Part shown: piece by piece, positions 17,753 through 26,943 of the stretch
Numbering within the stretch: position 1 is the stretch's first letter
Layout: each line of letters opens with the position of its first letter
NCBI GenBank assembly: GCA_019416425.1
Contig: DXXK01000072.1
Span: forward strand, 18,119 to 82,118
Source of the DNA: Bacteroidales bacterium
GTDB taxonomy: Bacteria; Bacteroidota; Bacteroidia; Bacteroidales; Muribaculaceae
Direction of reading: 5' to 3'
DNA: 64,000 bases
The notes under the pieces: generated by a model
Told to the model about the DNA's origin: nothing
Databases searched by the model: none
Seen by the model: the letters and a program-made list of their open reading frames with translations, nothing else
Position numbers and translations under genes: made by a program

Positions 17753-18697
17753 ATGTTTAAGCGAATAGCCAGTCTTATAGTGCTGCTGTGTGCCGTAGGC
17801 TACGCCGTCGCGGAGAGAATAGATTCATCCAGGGAGCCGGAATGTCTGTCCGACAGCCTCGCAACCGATGCTTACATAAAGCTGTACGACCATCATGGCA
17901 AGCATCCCCGTATAGTGTCGATTACATATCCCGGCGATGCAAACCTGCTTGACATGTACAACAGCATATACGGACATGGAGCCGTCATCGAGAATCCCTG
18001 GGTGGCATACCGTGTATACATGGACAACCGCCAGAGCCTCGACCTATACGTCAAGTCAACGCCCCGGGTGGAACTTGACGTCACAGGCTTCTACACCACG
18101 CCGGAGCAGATGCAGCAAGGATATGGCTGCGATGTGCTGTGGGCAGGCAAGTCCATAGCAGCCGGCTCGTTCAGAGGCTATCGGAACGGAACCCCGCTAA
18201 CCATCGACACCGTCGCTTCGCGCACCCAGACCGTGATCAGCCCCTCTGAAATAGAGGTATCCGACAAGGACTGGATCTTCAATGGACATCCCATCCAGAT
18301 GACACAACGCTACAGCGTCAAGCCCAGCACACGCGACCTGTTTGTCGAAATCGAACTGAAGGGGTACAAACCCGGGGATGTGTTCGCTACAGGAATCCAG
18401 AAACTGGAGAGCGATAACAAGGGATTCATACTCCCCACCGGTGTAGCCGGATCATGGGGCTGCAACGTGCCGGACAAGAACCATCCCGAGCTGGTGGAAC
18501 AGGTGGGACTCGGCATAGTCGTCAATCCCGAGAACATAGTCAGGACCCTGGAGGATGAGTTGAACTATCTTGTCCTTGTGAAACCGGACAATGAGGGCAA
18601 GATCCGCTACCGTGTCGTGGCGGCAGGCGACCGCGAACAGTCAGGATTCAAATCGGCCGACGCATGGCTGAAACATGTCAAGGCCATTCGGTATTGA
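17753..18697 (+). CDS. Secreted protein resembling the DUF4861 family
   Basis: 314 residues with a signal peptide (IASLIVLLCAVGYAVA). The pattern HGKHPRIVSITYPGDANLLDMYNSIYGHGAVIENPWVAYRV, read here as motif HGAVIENPWVAYRVY plus later GYGCDVLWAGKS and GPDW-like features, recalls Bacteroidetes DUF4861 proteins, which are beta-rich and often found in polysaccharide loci. It is shorter than most relatives I remember (around 400), so the assignment is tentative. It is transcribed away from GH115 and is the only plus-strand gene that borders the rhamnose/pectin locus. The catalytic activity is unknown to me. Confidence 0.6.
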   Translation: MFKRIASLIVLLCAVGYAVAERIDSSREPECLSDSLATDAYIKLYDHHGKHPRIVSITYPGDANLLDMYNSIYGHGAVIENPWVAYRVYMDNRQSLDLYVKSTPRVELDVTGFYTTPEQMQQGYGCDVLWAGKSIAAGSFRGYRNGTPLTIDTVASRTQTVISPSEIEVSDKDWIFNGHPIQMTQRYSVKPSTRDLFVEIELKGYKPGDVFATGIQKLESDNKGFILPTGVAGSWGCNVPDKNHPELVEQVGLGIVVNPENIVRTLEDELNYLVLVKPDNEGKIRYRVVAAGDREQSGFKSADAWLKHVKAIRY

Positions 18698-18793
18698 TTT
18701 CCCTCCAAGTGGTGCTTTCAACCCTGATTCCGACTTGAATTCAGCCTATTCTCACAGCGCTGCAGTGAATTTGCGCTACATTTGAGGATTTTG

Positions 18794-18825
18794 TTTGCGT
18801 ATTCAATGATTTTTTGCTAATTTTG
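18794..18825 (+). promoter_or_regulatory. Promoter of bamD-rpoZ
   Basis: A -33 TTTG (18794-18797) and a -7 TAATTTTG (18818-18825) are separated by 20 bp, a near-perfect Bacteroidetes sigma-ABfr promoter. The leader to the chosen bamD ATG would be about 20 nt. Confidence 0.75.
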
Positions 18826-18848
18826 CAGTTCAAAGCGACCAATTGGAA

Positions 18849-19658
18849 ATGCGCAATTTATTAAAGACCCTACCCCTGCTGGCATGTATTGCCCTGCTCG
18901 CGTCATGTACCGAATTTACCAAAGTCATGAAGAGCCGCGACGCGGACTATAAATTCGAATATGCGAAGCGAGCCTACGATGCAAAAAAATACATGCAGGC
19001 ATATCAGATTCTGACCGAAATCTACACACCCCTCCGAGGCACAGCCAACGGAGAGGAAGCGTTGTTCTTACTCGCCATGTCCTGTTTCCAGAACAAGGAC
19101 TACGAGAATGCCGCCGCGTACTATAAGACTTACTACACCCGCTATCCGAAAGGCAAGTTCGCCGAACTTTCCCGTTATTATTCCGGATATGGCTATTACC
19201 TTGACTCCCCCGACCCCCAGCTGGACCAGACCTACACCATCAAGGCCATCGAGGAACTCAAGGATTTTCTGGAATTCTTTCCCAACAGCGAGAAAGTACC
19301 CGAGGCACGCGAGGCAATCTTCGAGATGCAGGACAAGCTGACACTGAAGGAACTCCAGAACGCGCAGCTGTACTATAACCTCGGCAACTTCATGGGCAAC
19401 AACTACCGTTCCGCCATTATAGTCAGCGAGAACGCCCTTAAGAATTACCCCTTCTCAAAATACAAGGAGGATTTCGAGTTCCTGATTCTCAAGTCGAAAT
19501 TCCAGGAGGCACGTCAGAGTGTCGCCGAGAAAATGGCCGACCGTTACCGTGATGTGGTCGATGAATACTACTCGTTCGTCAACAACTATCCCGAATCCAA
19601 GAACCTGAAGGAAGCAGAAACCATATTCCGCATCGCTGAGAAGCATGCCTCAAAATAA
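18849..19658 (+). CDS. bamD: Outer membrane protein assembly factor BamD
   Basis: 269 residues from the ATG at 18849; a TTG two codons upstream is less likely. The N-terminal lipoprotein signal ends in LLASC, so the mature protein is a lipid-anchored periplasmic protein. It is composed of tetratricopeptide-like helices (YAKRAYDAKKYMQAYQILTEIY, seen as YDAKKYMQAYQIL; LFLLAMSCFQNKDYENAA; YYTRYPKGKF) typical of BamD/YfiO. It works with BamA to insert beta-barrel proteins. It has a strong promoter and is followed 29 bp later by rpoZ, a pairing common in Bacteroidetes. Confidence 0.92.
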   Translation: MRNLLKTLPLLACIALLASCTEFTKVMKSRDADYKFEYAKRAYDAKKYMQAYQILTEIYTPLRGTANGEEALFLLAMSCFQNKDYENAAAYYKTYYTRYPKGKFAELSRYYSGYGYYLDSPDPQLDQTYTIKAIEELKDFLEFFPNSEKVPEAREAIFEMQDKLTLKELQNAQLYYNLGNFMGNNYRSAIIVSENALKNYPFSKYKEDFEFLILKSKFQEARQSVAEKMADRYRDVVDEYYSFVNNYPESKNLKEAETIFRIAEKHASK

Positions 19659-19687
19659 AAGCAAACTCATAAATCATAATAGAACTT

Positions 19688-20035
19688 ATGGATTATAAGA
19701 AGACAAACGCCCCGCTCAACACGGTGACCCGCGACATGATCGCCCTGGCCGAGCAGACCGGCAACGTATACGAGACCGTCTGCGTTATCGGCAAACGCTC
19801 CAACCAGATTGCCGCCGACCTCAAGAAGGAGCTGGAGAAGAAACTGCAGGAGTTCGCCAGCACCGACAACCTGGAGGAGGTATCGGAAAACCGCGAGCAG
19901 ATCGAGATTTCACGTTTCTACGAGAAACTCCCGAAGCCGACCCTGATCGCCACACAGGAATACATCGAGCATAAACTGTATTTCTCAATACCGACCAAGG
20001 ACCGCTCGCTGCGTGATGACGATGTGCGCCGATAA
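19688..20035 (+). CDS. rpoZ: RNA polymerase omega subunit, Bacteroidetes type
   Basis: 115 residues. The omega-like helix motif is ETVCVIGKRSNQIAADLKKE, about residues 34-53, in a protein slightly longer than proteobacterial omega, as is usual for Bacteroidetes RpoZ. It lies directly after bamD and before a terminator. Its role is assembly and stability of the polymerase core around beta-prime. Confidence 0.88.
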   Translation: MDYKKTNAPLNTVTRDMIALAEQTGNVYETVCVIGKRSNQIAADLKKELEKKLQEFASTDNLEEVSENREQIEISRFYEKLPKPTLIATQEYIEHKLYFSIPTKDRSLRDDDVRR

Positions 20036-20054
20036 CTATAAGTAAATGATAAGC

Positions 20055-20084
20055 AATGCCGCAGGCCTTCCGGTCCGCGGCATT
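20055..20084 (+). terminator. Terminator after rpoZ
   Basis: An 8-bp perfect stem AATGCCGC/GCGGCATT with a 14-nt loop is followed by a short T run, 20 nt after the rpoZ stop. It would end the bamD-rpoZ transcript. The downstream gene starts only 14 nt later. Confidence 0.7.
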
Positions 20085-20098
20085 TTGTAATATTGTCC

Positions 20099-21049
20099 AT
20101 GCCGCGTCTACTGATATATAACCCAGAAACCGACTACGCCCTCGCCTCCGGATCCGCCAACTACACTCCTCCCCGCTCCATCATGAAGATGCGTGCCGAC
20201 AATGCGCTGTTGCCTTTGGCTTACGCACGGACCGATGATGCGATCCTGCTGCTGGACCGTACGGATGTCGGAGACTGTTCTATTCCGGTACTTAATCCTG
20301 ACGATCCGGCAGACTGGTCACGTTATACAGCTTCACCGTGGGGTTGGAACCATCAGATTGCCCGTTTTCTGACCGTTCATTGTCCAGGTATCAAGGGCAT
20401 TCCCTCCATCGACACTATCAATACCATACGAGAACTGTCACACCGCCGCACCACAATACAGTTCCTGCGGCAAATCAACACTCCCGAAATAGAGCTACCT
20501 GCTGAATACGTTTCCACGGAAGAGGCCTTGACCCGCTACGACCGGGGACGCACGCTGTTCTTCAAGGCTCCATGGAGCAGTTCCGGACGTGGAATCCTCT
20601 ATACTGCCGATACAGACAGAATCCAGACCGAGCAATGGCTGCGCGGCACAATCCGTACGCAAGGCTCCGTAATGGCCGAGCCCGCATATCAGAAGATTAT
20701 GGACTGCGCCACGGAATGGCAGATCGACAAGGGCAAAGTCAGATTCTTAGGCGTGTCCGTCTTCGAAGCTTCCACACGTGGCAAATATCACCGCAACATC
20801 CAGGATAAACAAGCCGTCCTATGGGACAGGATTCCCGGAATGAATACACAACTGATTGAATCCCAACGAATGGCCATACAGAACGTACTGACAGATGGTT
20901 ATGAAGGTCCTCTTGGGATAGATATGCTTGTGACGTCGCAAGGCATCATCCATCCCTGCGTGGAAATCAACCTGCGCAACACAATGGGTTCCATCCTGAT
21001 ACATCCTGAGGACCGTTCACTTGTTGCAAAATTCCCAATGTTGTTTTAA
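20099..21049 (+). CDS. ATP-grasp-like protein of unknown function
   Basis: 316 residues from the ATG at 20099 (a TTG two codons earlier is possible). I do not recognise a named family. The fold looks ATP-grasp: FFKAPWSSSGRGI (about residues 157-169) resembles the lysine and glycine-rich ATP-binding loop, VMAEPAYQK follows at the usual place, and LGIDMLV...HPCVEINLRNTMG resembles the metal-binding Glu/Asn of ATP-grasp ligases. No signal peptide is seen, so it is cytoplasmic. It heads a plus-strand string with the Rossmann protein, kdsC and maf, separated by 9-20 bp. The substrate is unknown; a carboxylate-amine ligase activity is a guess from the fold. Confidence 0.7.
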   Translation: MPRLLIYNPETDYALASGSANYTPPRSIMKMRADNALLPLAYARTDDAILLLDRTDVGDCSIPVLNPDDPADWSRYTASPWGWNHQIARFLTVHCPGIKGIPSIDTINTIRELSHRRTTIQFLRQINTPEIELPAEYVSTEEALTRYDRGRTLFFKAPWSSSGRGILYTADTDRIQTEQWLRGTIRTQGSVMAEPAYQKIMDCATEWQIDKGKVRFLGVSVFEASTRGKYHRNIQDKQAVLWDRIPGMNTQLIESQRMAIQNVLTDGYEGPLGIDMLVTSQGIIHPCVEINLRNTMGSILIHPEDRSLVAKFPMLF

Positions 21050-21058
21050 TTTTGTATT

Positions 21059-21781
21059 ATGAGACGACCCACAGTAGCAATCATAGGCCGTGGCAACGTA
21101 GCCACTCATCTACACACGGCATTAACGCCGGGCGCGGATGTAAACATGGCCAATCCACATACATTCGAAGGAATGCCGGAACATCCTGACATCACCTTGA
21201 TCAGCGTATCGGACACCGCCATCAGGGAAGTAGCCGAACGGCTTCGCGAGCACGAATGCGGTATCCTGGCACATACGTCAGGCTCCACCTCCATCGATGT
21301 TCTGGATGGCTGCTCCCCTACAATCGGAGTGTTTTATCCATTGCAGACCTTCTCCAAGGATGTTCCGTTGGATTACAGCGAGATACCCTTCTTCATCGAG
21401 GCCTCGTCCATCGAAGCTGAGAATGTCCTTACGCAGCTGGCCCGGACCGTCAGCACATATGTGTACCATGCCGGTTCCGACCGTCGGCGCGGACTGCACA
21501 TAGCATCGGTATTCGCCTGCAATTTCGTCAACCACATGTGGAGCATAGCCGACCAACTGCTGTATGAGCAGGACCTGGACATCACTGTCCTGAAGCCACT
21601 CATTCAGGAAACCCTGCGTAAAGCCATGGTCAACCCTCCGTGCACAGTACAGACAGGTCCGGCGGTACGGGGTGACCGGAATACGATGGAGAAGCATCTC
21701 CGGATGCTGACTGACAAACCGGAAATCCAGAGACTCTACGAGGAGATATCGACTTCAATCTATAACAACCGAATCAAATAA
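21059..21781 (+). CDS. Rossmann-like/DUF2520 domain protein
   Basis: 240 residues. The N-terminus has the dinucleotide-binding motif VAIIGRGNVATHL, then LISVSDTAI and LAHTSGSTSIDVL, followed by a helical C-terminal half (HIASVFACNFVNHMW) as in DUF2520 proteins related to pyrroline-5-carboxylate and 6-phosphogluconate reductase folds. The glycine pattern is GxGxxA. The family is widespread in Bacteroidetes next to a KdsC-like phosphatase, as here (8 bp gap). The reaction is not established; an NAD(P)-dependent oxidoreductase is the fold-based expectation. Confidence 0.82.
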   Translation: MRRPTVAIIGRGNVATHLHTALTPGADVNMANPHTFEGMPEHPDITLISVSDTAIREVAERLREHECGILAHTSGSTSIDVLDGCSPTIGVFYPLQTFSKDVPLDYSEIPFFIEASSIEAENVLTQLARTVSTYVYHAGSDRRRGLHIASVFACNFVNHMWSIADQLLYEQDLDITVLKPLIQETLRKAMVNPPCTVQTGPAVRGDRNTMEKHLRMLTDKPEIQRLYEEISTSIYNNRIK

Positions 21782-21789
21782 TCAACCAT

Positions 21790-22314
21790 ATGAGCGGAAT
21801 CAACTATGACCTGACACGCATCCGTGCCGTCGTATTCGATGTCGACGGAGTGCTTTCTCCTTCCACCATTCCCATGGGTCGCGACGGCATACCCAAGCGG
21901 ATGGCTAATATAAAGGATGGCTATGCCCTGCAGCTTGCAGTGAAGAAAGGCCTGAAAATAGCTATAATAACCGGTGGAAACACCAACAATGTCAAATTAC
22001 GCTACAATGCATTGGGCGTCAAGGATATATTCCTGGGTGCATCGCAGAAAATAGATACATTCCGTCAGTGGATGACCGATAACAATCTGGACCCCTCGGA
22101 AGTTATATATATGGGTGACGACATACCAGACCTGATGTGCATTCGCACTGCCGGACTGGGCTGCTGTCCTCACGACGCCTGTGCGGAAGCAAGAATGACA
22201 GCCAAGTATATATCACCTATGGCAGGTGGATACGGTTGCGCCCGCGATGTGCTGGAACAGGTCCTCAAGGCGCAGGGTCTATGGCTTGCCGATGCCGAAG
22301 CGTTCGGATGGTGA
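21790..22314 (+). CDS. kdsC: KdsC-type HAD phosphatase (3-deoxy-D-manno-octulosonate 8-phosphate phosphatase)
   Basis: 174 residues, the usual KdsC/YrbI length without a cap domain. HAD motifs are seen as FDVDGVLS (nucleophile Asp), IITGGN, and GDDIPDLMC (metal Asp). It would dephosphorylate Kdo-8-phosphate in lipopolysaccharide synthesis. HAD members of this size can also act on other sugar acid phosphates, so the substrate is by family. It lies between the DUF2520 gene and maf. Confidence 0.88.
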   Translation: MSGINYDLTRIRAVVFDVDGVLSPSTIPMGRDGIPKRMANIKDGYALQLAVKKGLKIAIITGGNTNNVKLRYNALGVKDIFLGASQKIDTFRQWMTDNNLDPSEVIYMGDDIPDLMCIRTAGLGCCPHDACAEARMTAKYISPMAGGYGCARDVLEQVLKAQGLWLADAEAFGW

Positions 22315-22333
22315 ATCTATAAAACAAATCAAT

Positions 22334-22915
22334 ATGCTGGATAATCTCAAGAAATACCATATACTGCTGGCCAGTAAATCCCCGCGCCGCCGCGAACTGC
22401 TGTCGCAGCTGCGTGTTCCCTTCAATGTCGTGACCATCGGAGGCATAGACGAGTCATACCCTGACGATCTGGACCGGAAGGAAGTATCAGGCTACATCGC
22501 CAACAAGAAAGCGGATGCCTACCAGTCGATGCTTAAGGACAATGAACTGATCATAACGGCAGATACTGTGGTGGTGCTCGGAAACAGGATAATGGGCAAG
22601 CCCAAGGATACAGAGGATGCGGTACGGATGCTGCTGACACTCTCTGACCATACGCATCATGTTTCCAGCGGAGTCTGCATCATGACCAAGGACCGTCGCA
22701 CCTCGTTCACCGTCATCACAGACGTGAAGTTCGGACACATCTCCGAGGAAGAGGCACGATTCTATGTCGAGAACTATCTACCGCTGGACAAGGCCGGTGC
22801 CTATGGCATCCAGGAATGGATTGGCTGCGTGGCTGTCGAATCCATCAAGGGCAGTTTCTACAACGTAATGGGACTTCCCGTGCATCAACTCTATAAGGAG
22901 CTATCCCTGTTCTGA
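22334..22915 (+). CDS. maf: Maf family nucleotide pyrophosphatase
   Basis: 193 residues from the ATG at 22334; the open frame extends upstream into kdsC but conservation begins at this Met. The Maf signature LASKSPRRRELLSQL is at residues 11-25, with ADTVVVLG and MGKPKD in the active-site region and DKAGAYGIQEW downstream. The family hydrolyses dTTP/UTP or modified nucleotides to monophosphates in the cytoplasm. It is the last gene of the plus-strand string. Confidence 0.92.
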   Translation: MLDNLKKYHILLASKSPRRRELLSQLRVPFNVVTIGGIDESYPDDLDRKEVSGYIANKKADAYQSMLKDNELIITADTVVVLGNRIMGKPKDTEDAVRMLLTLSDHTHHVSSGVCIMTKDRRTSFTVITDVKFGHISEEEARFYVENYLPLDKAGAYGIQEWIGCVAVESIKGSFYNVMGLPVHQLYKELSLF

Positions 22916-22944
22916 TTCCATTTCACGATAATAAGCAAAAATCA

Positions 22945-22989
22945 CACCCTCTGCACATCGGTCAGTTACGGACTCGATGGCAGAGGGTG
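22945..22989 (+). terminator. Bidirectional terminator-like hairpin between maf and glucokinase
   Basis: CACCCTCTGC (22945-22954) pairs perfectly with GCAGAGGGTG (22980-22989) around a 25-nt loop, between converging genes. There is no long T run, so its strength is uncertain. Confidence 0.6.
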
Positions 22990-23046
22990 CTCTCTCCTCA
23001 GTCATGCCTCTTCACAGAGGGTTATACAGACTACTCTCTTGATATT

Positions 23047-24102
23047 CTATTTCTTTTCCGGATTCTCCGCAGCAGCAGGTGCCACGGGAATCTCAGTACT
23101 ACCGGCAGCTATCGAAGGTGTTGCGGGAGCCTCGTAGTGATACTTGGCTTCCCAACCCAGGGCCGAGGCACCCAGCACCGCTGCGTCACCCTCCTTCAGT
23201 TCGGAAGTCAGGATCTTGGTCTTACCCTTGAAGATGTTCAGGATGTTCTTGTTGAAAGCCTCACGCAACGGAGTCATCAACAGCTCGCCGCTCTTGGCCA
23301 GTCCGCCGAACAGTATTATGGCCTGCGGGCTTGAGAACGTAACGAAATCAGCAAGTGCCTCACCCAGGATGGTACCAGTGTAGTTATATATCTCCTTAGC
23401 CAGTTTGTCGCCGGCCATGGCTGCATCGTAGACATCCTTCGAATTTATAGCGTCGATGTCGAGGTTGCGGAGCAATGAGTCATCGGTGCGGATATCCAGG
23501 AACTCTCGGGCTGTACGGGCCACACCTGTAGCGGAGCAGTAGGTCTCCAGACAGCCGGTACGGCCACAACCGCAGACACGTCCGTTGCGACGCTTCACAA
23601 TTACATGGCCAAGCTCACCGGCAAAACCGTCGGAACCGTAAACCAACTGACCGTTAATCACTATACCTGATCCTACACCCGTACCCAGAGTAATCATGAT
23701 GAAATCCTTCATACCGCGGGCGGCGCCATAGGTCATCTCGCCAAGTGCTGCGGCATTGGCATCGTTGGTTACGGCAACTGGAATACCGTTGAAAGCCTTG
23801 CTCACCTTCTCGGCCAACGGAATGACGGGGCCCCAGGGCAGGTTCGGCGGATTTAGAATCTCACCGGTATAATAGTTTCCATTCGGGGCACCGATTCCGA
23901 TACCCTGAATCTGATCCTCCAGATCATTTACCTTTATCAGACGCGACAAACCTTCGTGCAGATCCTTAAGATAGTCGTCAAAGATGGCGTGCTTGGTGGT
24001 CTTGACGGAATCGCTGGCAACTACCTGACCGCGAGCGTCGACTATACCGAATACTGTATTGGTACCGCCTATATCGATACCGACTACATAGGGTTTACTC
24101 AT
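23047..24102 (-). CDS. ROK family glucokinase
   Basis: 351 residues. The N-terminal phosphate loop is GIDIGGTNTVFGIV, the catalytic segment VTNDANAAALGE contains the proton-abstracting Asp, and the ROK zinc site is HVIV...CGCGRTGCLE. It phosphorylates glucose (or a related hexose) with ATP. The last 25 residues are rich in Ala and Pro, unlike the core, and look like a low-complexity tail. It stands 64 bp downstream of prs on the same strand, and ends 57 bp after the hairpin separating it from maf. Confidence 0.9.
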   Translation of the reverse strand: MSKPYVVGIDIGGTNTVFGIVDARGQVVASDSVKTTKHAIFDDYLKDLHEGLSRLIKVNDLEDQIQGIGIGAPNGNYYTGEILNPPNLPWGPVIPLAEKVSKAFNGIPVAVTNDANAAALGEMTYGAARGMKDFIMITLGTGVGSGIVINGQLVYGSDGFAGELGHVIVKRRNGRVCGCGRTGCLETYCSATGVARTAREFLDIRTDDSLLRNLDIDAINSKDVYDAAMAGDKLAKEIYNYTGTILGEALADFVTFSSPQAIILFGGLAKSGELLMTPLREAFNKNILNIFKGKTKILTSELKEGDAAVLGASALGWEAKYHYEAPATPSIAAGSTEIPVAPAAAENPEKK

Positions 24103-24166
24103 AATACTTAGACATTAGATTAATGTGTGTTCTGAAATGTTGTATTGCAACCGGAAACGGCCCCTA

Positions 24167-25114
24167 CTATTTCTTGAACATGTACTGACTCGAAATCGAC
24201 TGGTTGTTGTGGATTCTGCGGATGGTATCGGCAAACAGCTTGGCCACTGGCAGGATAGTCGCTTTCTTGTTTTCCTTGATGTAGGGAATCGAATCGGTCA
24301 TGACTATTTCCTCAATACCACAGTTCAGCACACGGTCCGTAGCGGGATCCGACATCACGGCGTGGCTCAGCAACGCACGCACGGACTTAGCGCCGTAACT
24401 CAGCAATAGGTCACTGGCCTTGGTGATTGTTCCGGCGGTATCCACGATATCGTCGATCAGTACAACATTCTTGCCCTCGACATCTCCGATGACGGTCATC
24501 TTCTCGACCACATTGGCCTTGGCGCGTGTCTTGTGACACAGTACCAGAGGCACATCGAAATATTTGGCGTAGGAATTGGCACGCTTTGCGCCACCGACAT
24601 CGGGCGAGGCTATAACCATATCCTTAAGATGCAGGCTCTCGATATAGGGAATGAAAATCGAACTGGCATACAGATGGTCGACCGGAACGTCGAAGAATCC
24701 CTGAATCTGGTCGGCATGAAGGTCCATGGTGATCAGACGGTTGATACCGGCCACACTCATCAAGTCGGCTACGAGCTTGGCGGCGATGGAAACGCGAGGC
24801 TTGTCCTTGCGGTCCTGACGTGCCCATCCGAAATAGGGAACAACAGCTATGATCGAGGCTGCCGACGCACGCTTGGCCGCGTCTATCATCAGTAACAGCT
24901 CCATCAGGTTGTCGGCCGTCGGGAAGGTGGATTGCACCAGATAAACCTCACTGCCTCGTATCGACTCCTCGAACGAAACTTCAAACTCACCGTCGGCAAA
25001 ATGCTCCTTGATCATTTTGCCCAATTCAATGCCAAGTTCCTTACAGATGCTCTCACCAAGATATCGCGATGACTCACCTGCGAACACCTTTATTGGCCGT
25101 AGAGAATTACTCAT
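24167..25114 (-). CDS. prs: Ribose-phosphate pyrophosphokinase
   Basis: 315 residues. It makes PRPP from ribose 5-phosphate and ATP for nucleotide, His and Trp synthesis. Signatures are FADGEFEVSFEESIRG at the N-terminus, PYFGWARQDRKDKPR, the metal-site stretch MDLHADQIQGFFDVPVDHL and the PRPP loop LIDDIVDTAGT. It has a well-formed promoter. Confidence 0.97.
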   Translation of the reverse strand: MSNSLRPIKVFAGESSRYLGESICKELGIELGKMIKEHFADGEFEVSFEESIRGSEVYLVQSTFPTADNLMELLLMIDAAKRASAASIIAVVPYFGWARQDRKDKPRVSIAAKLVADLMSVAGINRLITMDLHADQIQGFFDVPVDHLYASSIFIPYIESLHLKDMVIASPDVGGAKRANSYAKYFDVPLVLCHKTRAKANVVEKMTVIGDVEGKNVVLIDDIVDTAGTITKASDLLLSYGAKSVRALLSHAVMSDPATDRVLNCGIEEIVMTDSIPYIKENKKATILPVAKLFADTIRRIHNNQSISSQYMFKK

Positions 25115-25173
25115 TATGGTATGGGTTTTATTTTCTTACTCACTCCGCGTCTCTGCCGCTTCGTTTGCGTCTA

Positions 25174-25205
25174 CAAAATTAAAGATTATCCCTTATTAAT
25201 GCAAA
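25174..25205 (-). promoter_or_regulatory. Promoter of prs
   Basis: Minus strand: -33 TTTG (25202-25205), 20-bp spacer, -7 TAATTTTG (25174-25181), then a leader of roughly 55 nt. This is a close consensus match. Confidence 0.72.
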
Positions 25206-25213
25206 TTTAATCC

Positions 25214-26914
25214 TTATTTTTTGCGCTTTTTGCTGATTTTACTTAATGGCAAAATCAAGGCATCGTGGCCACCGATTTCAAGAGTCACCTGTTTGCCGCG
25301 TTCCAGATCAAGGATATACGGTCGCTTCCACAGCAGGTCGGCGACATTGTAGATTCCCTCGTTGATTCCCGCCATGTCGTAGCATAGGTCGGGAATATTG
25401 ACACTTACGCGACGCGGCAAGTTGTCGAAATTCACTATGAACAGAAGCACCTCGTCATCGCTGTAACGCACGAACGCGAAGAAGCGATGCGGATCGAATC
25501 CGTGGTTCTGCAGGTTTACATACATCAGGTCGAAGAAACCGCCCTCGCGGATGGCCGAACTGCGGTTGCACAGTGTCAGCACCGTCTTATAGAGGTTGCG
25601 CAACCACTTCTCGTGTGCGGTCAGTCTAGAGACAGAGCACAGGCCGTTGTCGTACCAGCGACGCAACGTATCGTAGCTCCAGTAGTCGAAGATTGTGGTG
25701 CGGTCATTGTAACCCGCGAAACCCTCGTTCTCGTGCGCACCTTCGCCCAGTTCCTGACCGTAGTATAACATGAAGGGTCCCTTGGTCATCATGGCGCTTA
25801 CCACCAGATGGGGCACCACCCGCGCAGGATCGCCCGCGAACGAGTTGGACGCGAACCTCACCTCGTCGTGATTCTCCAGAAAGTTCAGCATCCTGTCGCC
25901 GATGCCGTCAACTGTCTGCCAGCATCCTGTCAGCGTGGCCGCTGAGTAATTATGACGCTCTATGCCCACAAGAGTGTCGTACAGGTTGACCTTATCGTAT
26001 AGATAGTCGAATCCGCAGTAATCCAGAAACGTGCGATACTGCTTCACATCGTAGATCTCACCGATGAACACCAATTCAGGATAGTCGGCCTTGACCTGAG
26101 GAATGGCCCAATGCCAGAATTCCACCGGTACCATGAATACCATATCGCAACGGAAACCGTCAATGCCCTTCGCAGCCCAGAAGCGCAGGATGTGTAGCAT
26201 CCGCAGCCATGTATTGGGGATAGGGTCATAGTAGCCACGGTGAGCGCCTGGATCCCATCCGTAATTCAGCTTGACGGTCTCGTACCAGTCGTTCTTGCTG
26301 CAGAAAGCCGTGAAACAGTCGTTGCCCGTCGCCTTGGCAGGAAACTCCACATATGGGACATCGCCCTCAGCGGCAAGGTTAAAATTCGGAGCGAACTGCT
26401 GGTTGGTGATGTAGTAATAGTTGTTCTGCGGAGTGAAGAACATGCCTATATTGTCATGCAGACCGAAGTCGCCGATTCCGTCGGGTGCCGCATCGGAATG
26501 GTACACACGAGCCGTATGGTTAGGCACGAAATCGATGATCACCTTCAAGTCATGGTCGTGCGTGCGGTCCACAAGCGCCTGGAACTCCTCCATGCGCTTC
26601 TCCACATCGACGGCCAGCGCCGGCGACACATCGTAGTAGTCCTTGATGGCATACGGCGAGCCGGCCTCACCCTTCACCACGTTGGGGTTGTCGGCAGGAA
26701 TACCGGGGAACCTGGTCTTGGTGGCCATCTCCAGGATGCCCGTGTACCATACATGGGTCACCCCAAGGGATTTCAACGATCGGAGAACCTTGCCGGAGAT
26801 GTCGTTCATCTTTCCGCTGCCGTTCTCCTCATAAGTTCCGTTACATACGCAGTCATCGGTCATGTTGGTCATGATCCGCGGGAACGTCTGATAGATTATC
26901 GGTTTTTCCTTCAT
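25214..26914 (-). CDS. GH13 alpha-amylase family enzyme, cytoplasmic
   Basis: 566 residues without a signal peptide. The GH13 barrel shows VIIDFVPNHTA (region I), GFRCDMVF (nucleophile Asp), FIGEIYD (acid/base Glu) and LENHDEVR (transition-state Asp). A C-terminal beta domain follows. It would process maltodextrins or glycogen-like glucans inside the cell; subfamily and exact bond specificity cannot be set here. It sits between the patatin gene and prs, with 29 bp to the former. Confidence 0.88.
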   Translation of the reverse strand: MKEKPIIYQTFPRIMTNMTDDCVCNGTYEENGSGKMNDISGKVLRSLKSLGVTHVWYTGILEMATKTRFPGIPADNPNVVKGEAGSPYAIKDYYDVSPALAVDVEKRMEEFQALVDRTHDHDLKVIIDFVPNHTARVYHSDAAPDGIGDFGLHDNIGMFFTPQNNYYYITNQQFAPNFNLAAEGDVPYVEFPAKATGNDCFTAFCSKNDWYETVKLNYGWDPGAHRGYYDPIPNTWLRMLHILRFWAAKGIDGFRCDMVFMVPVEFWHWAIPQVKADYPELVFIGEIYDVKQYRTFLDYCGFDYLYDKVNLYDTLVGIERHNYSAATLTGCWQTVDGIGDRMLNFLENHDEVRFASNSFAGDPARVVPHLVVSAMMTKGPFMLYYGQELGEGAHENEGFAGYNDRTTIFDYWSYDTLRRWYDNGLCSVSRLTAHEKWLRNLYKTVLTLCNRSSAIREGGFFDLMYVNLQNHGFDPHRFFAFVRYSDDEVLLFIVNFDNLPRRVSVNIPDLCYDMAGINEGIYNVADLLWKRPYILDLERGKQVTLEIGGHDALILPLSKISKKRKK

Positions 26915-26943
26915 CTGATTTGTGATATGATTAGGTTAGAAGA

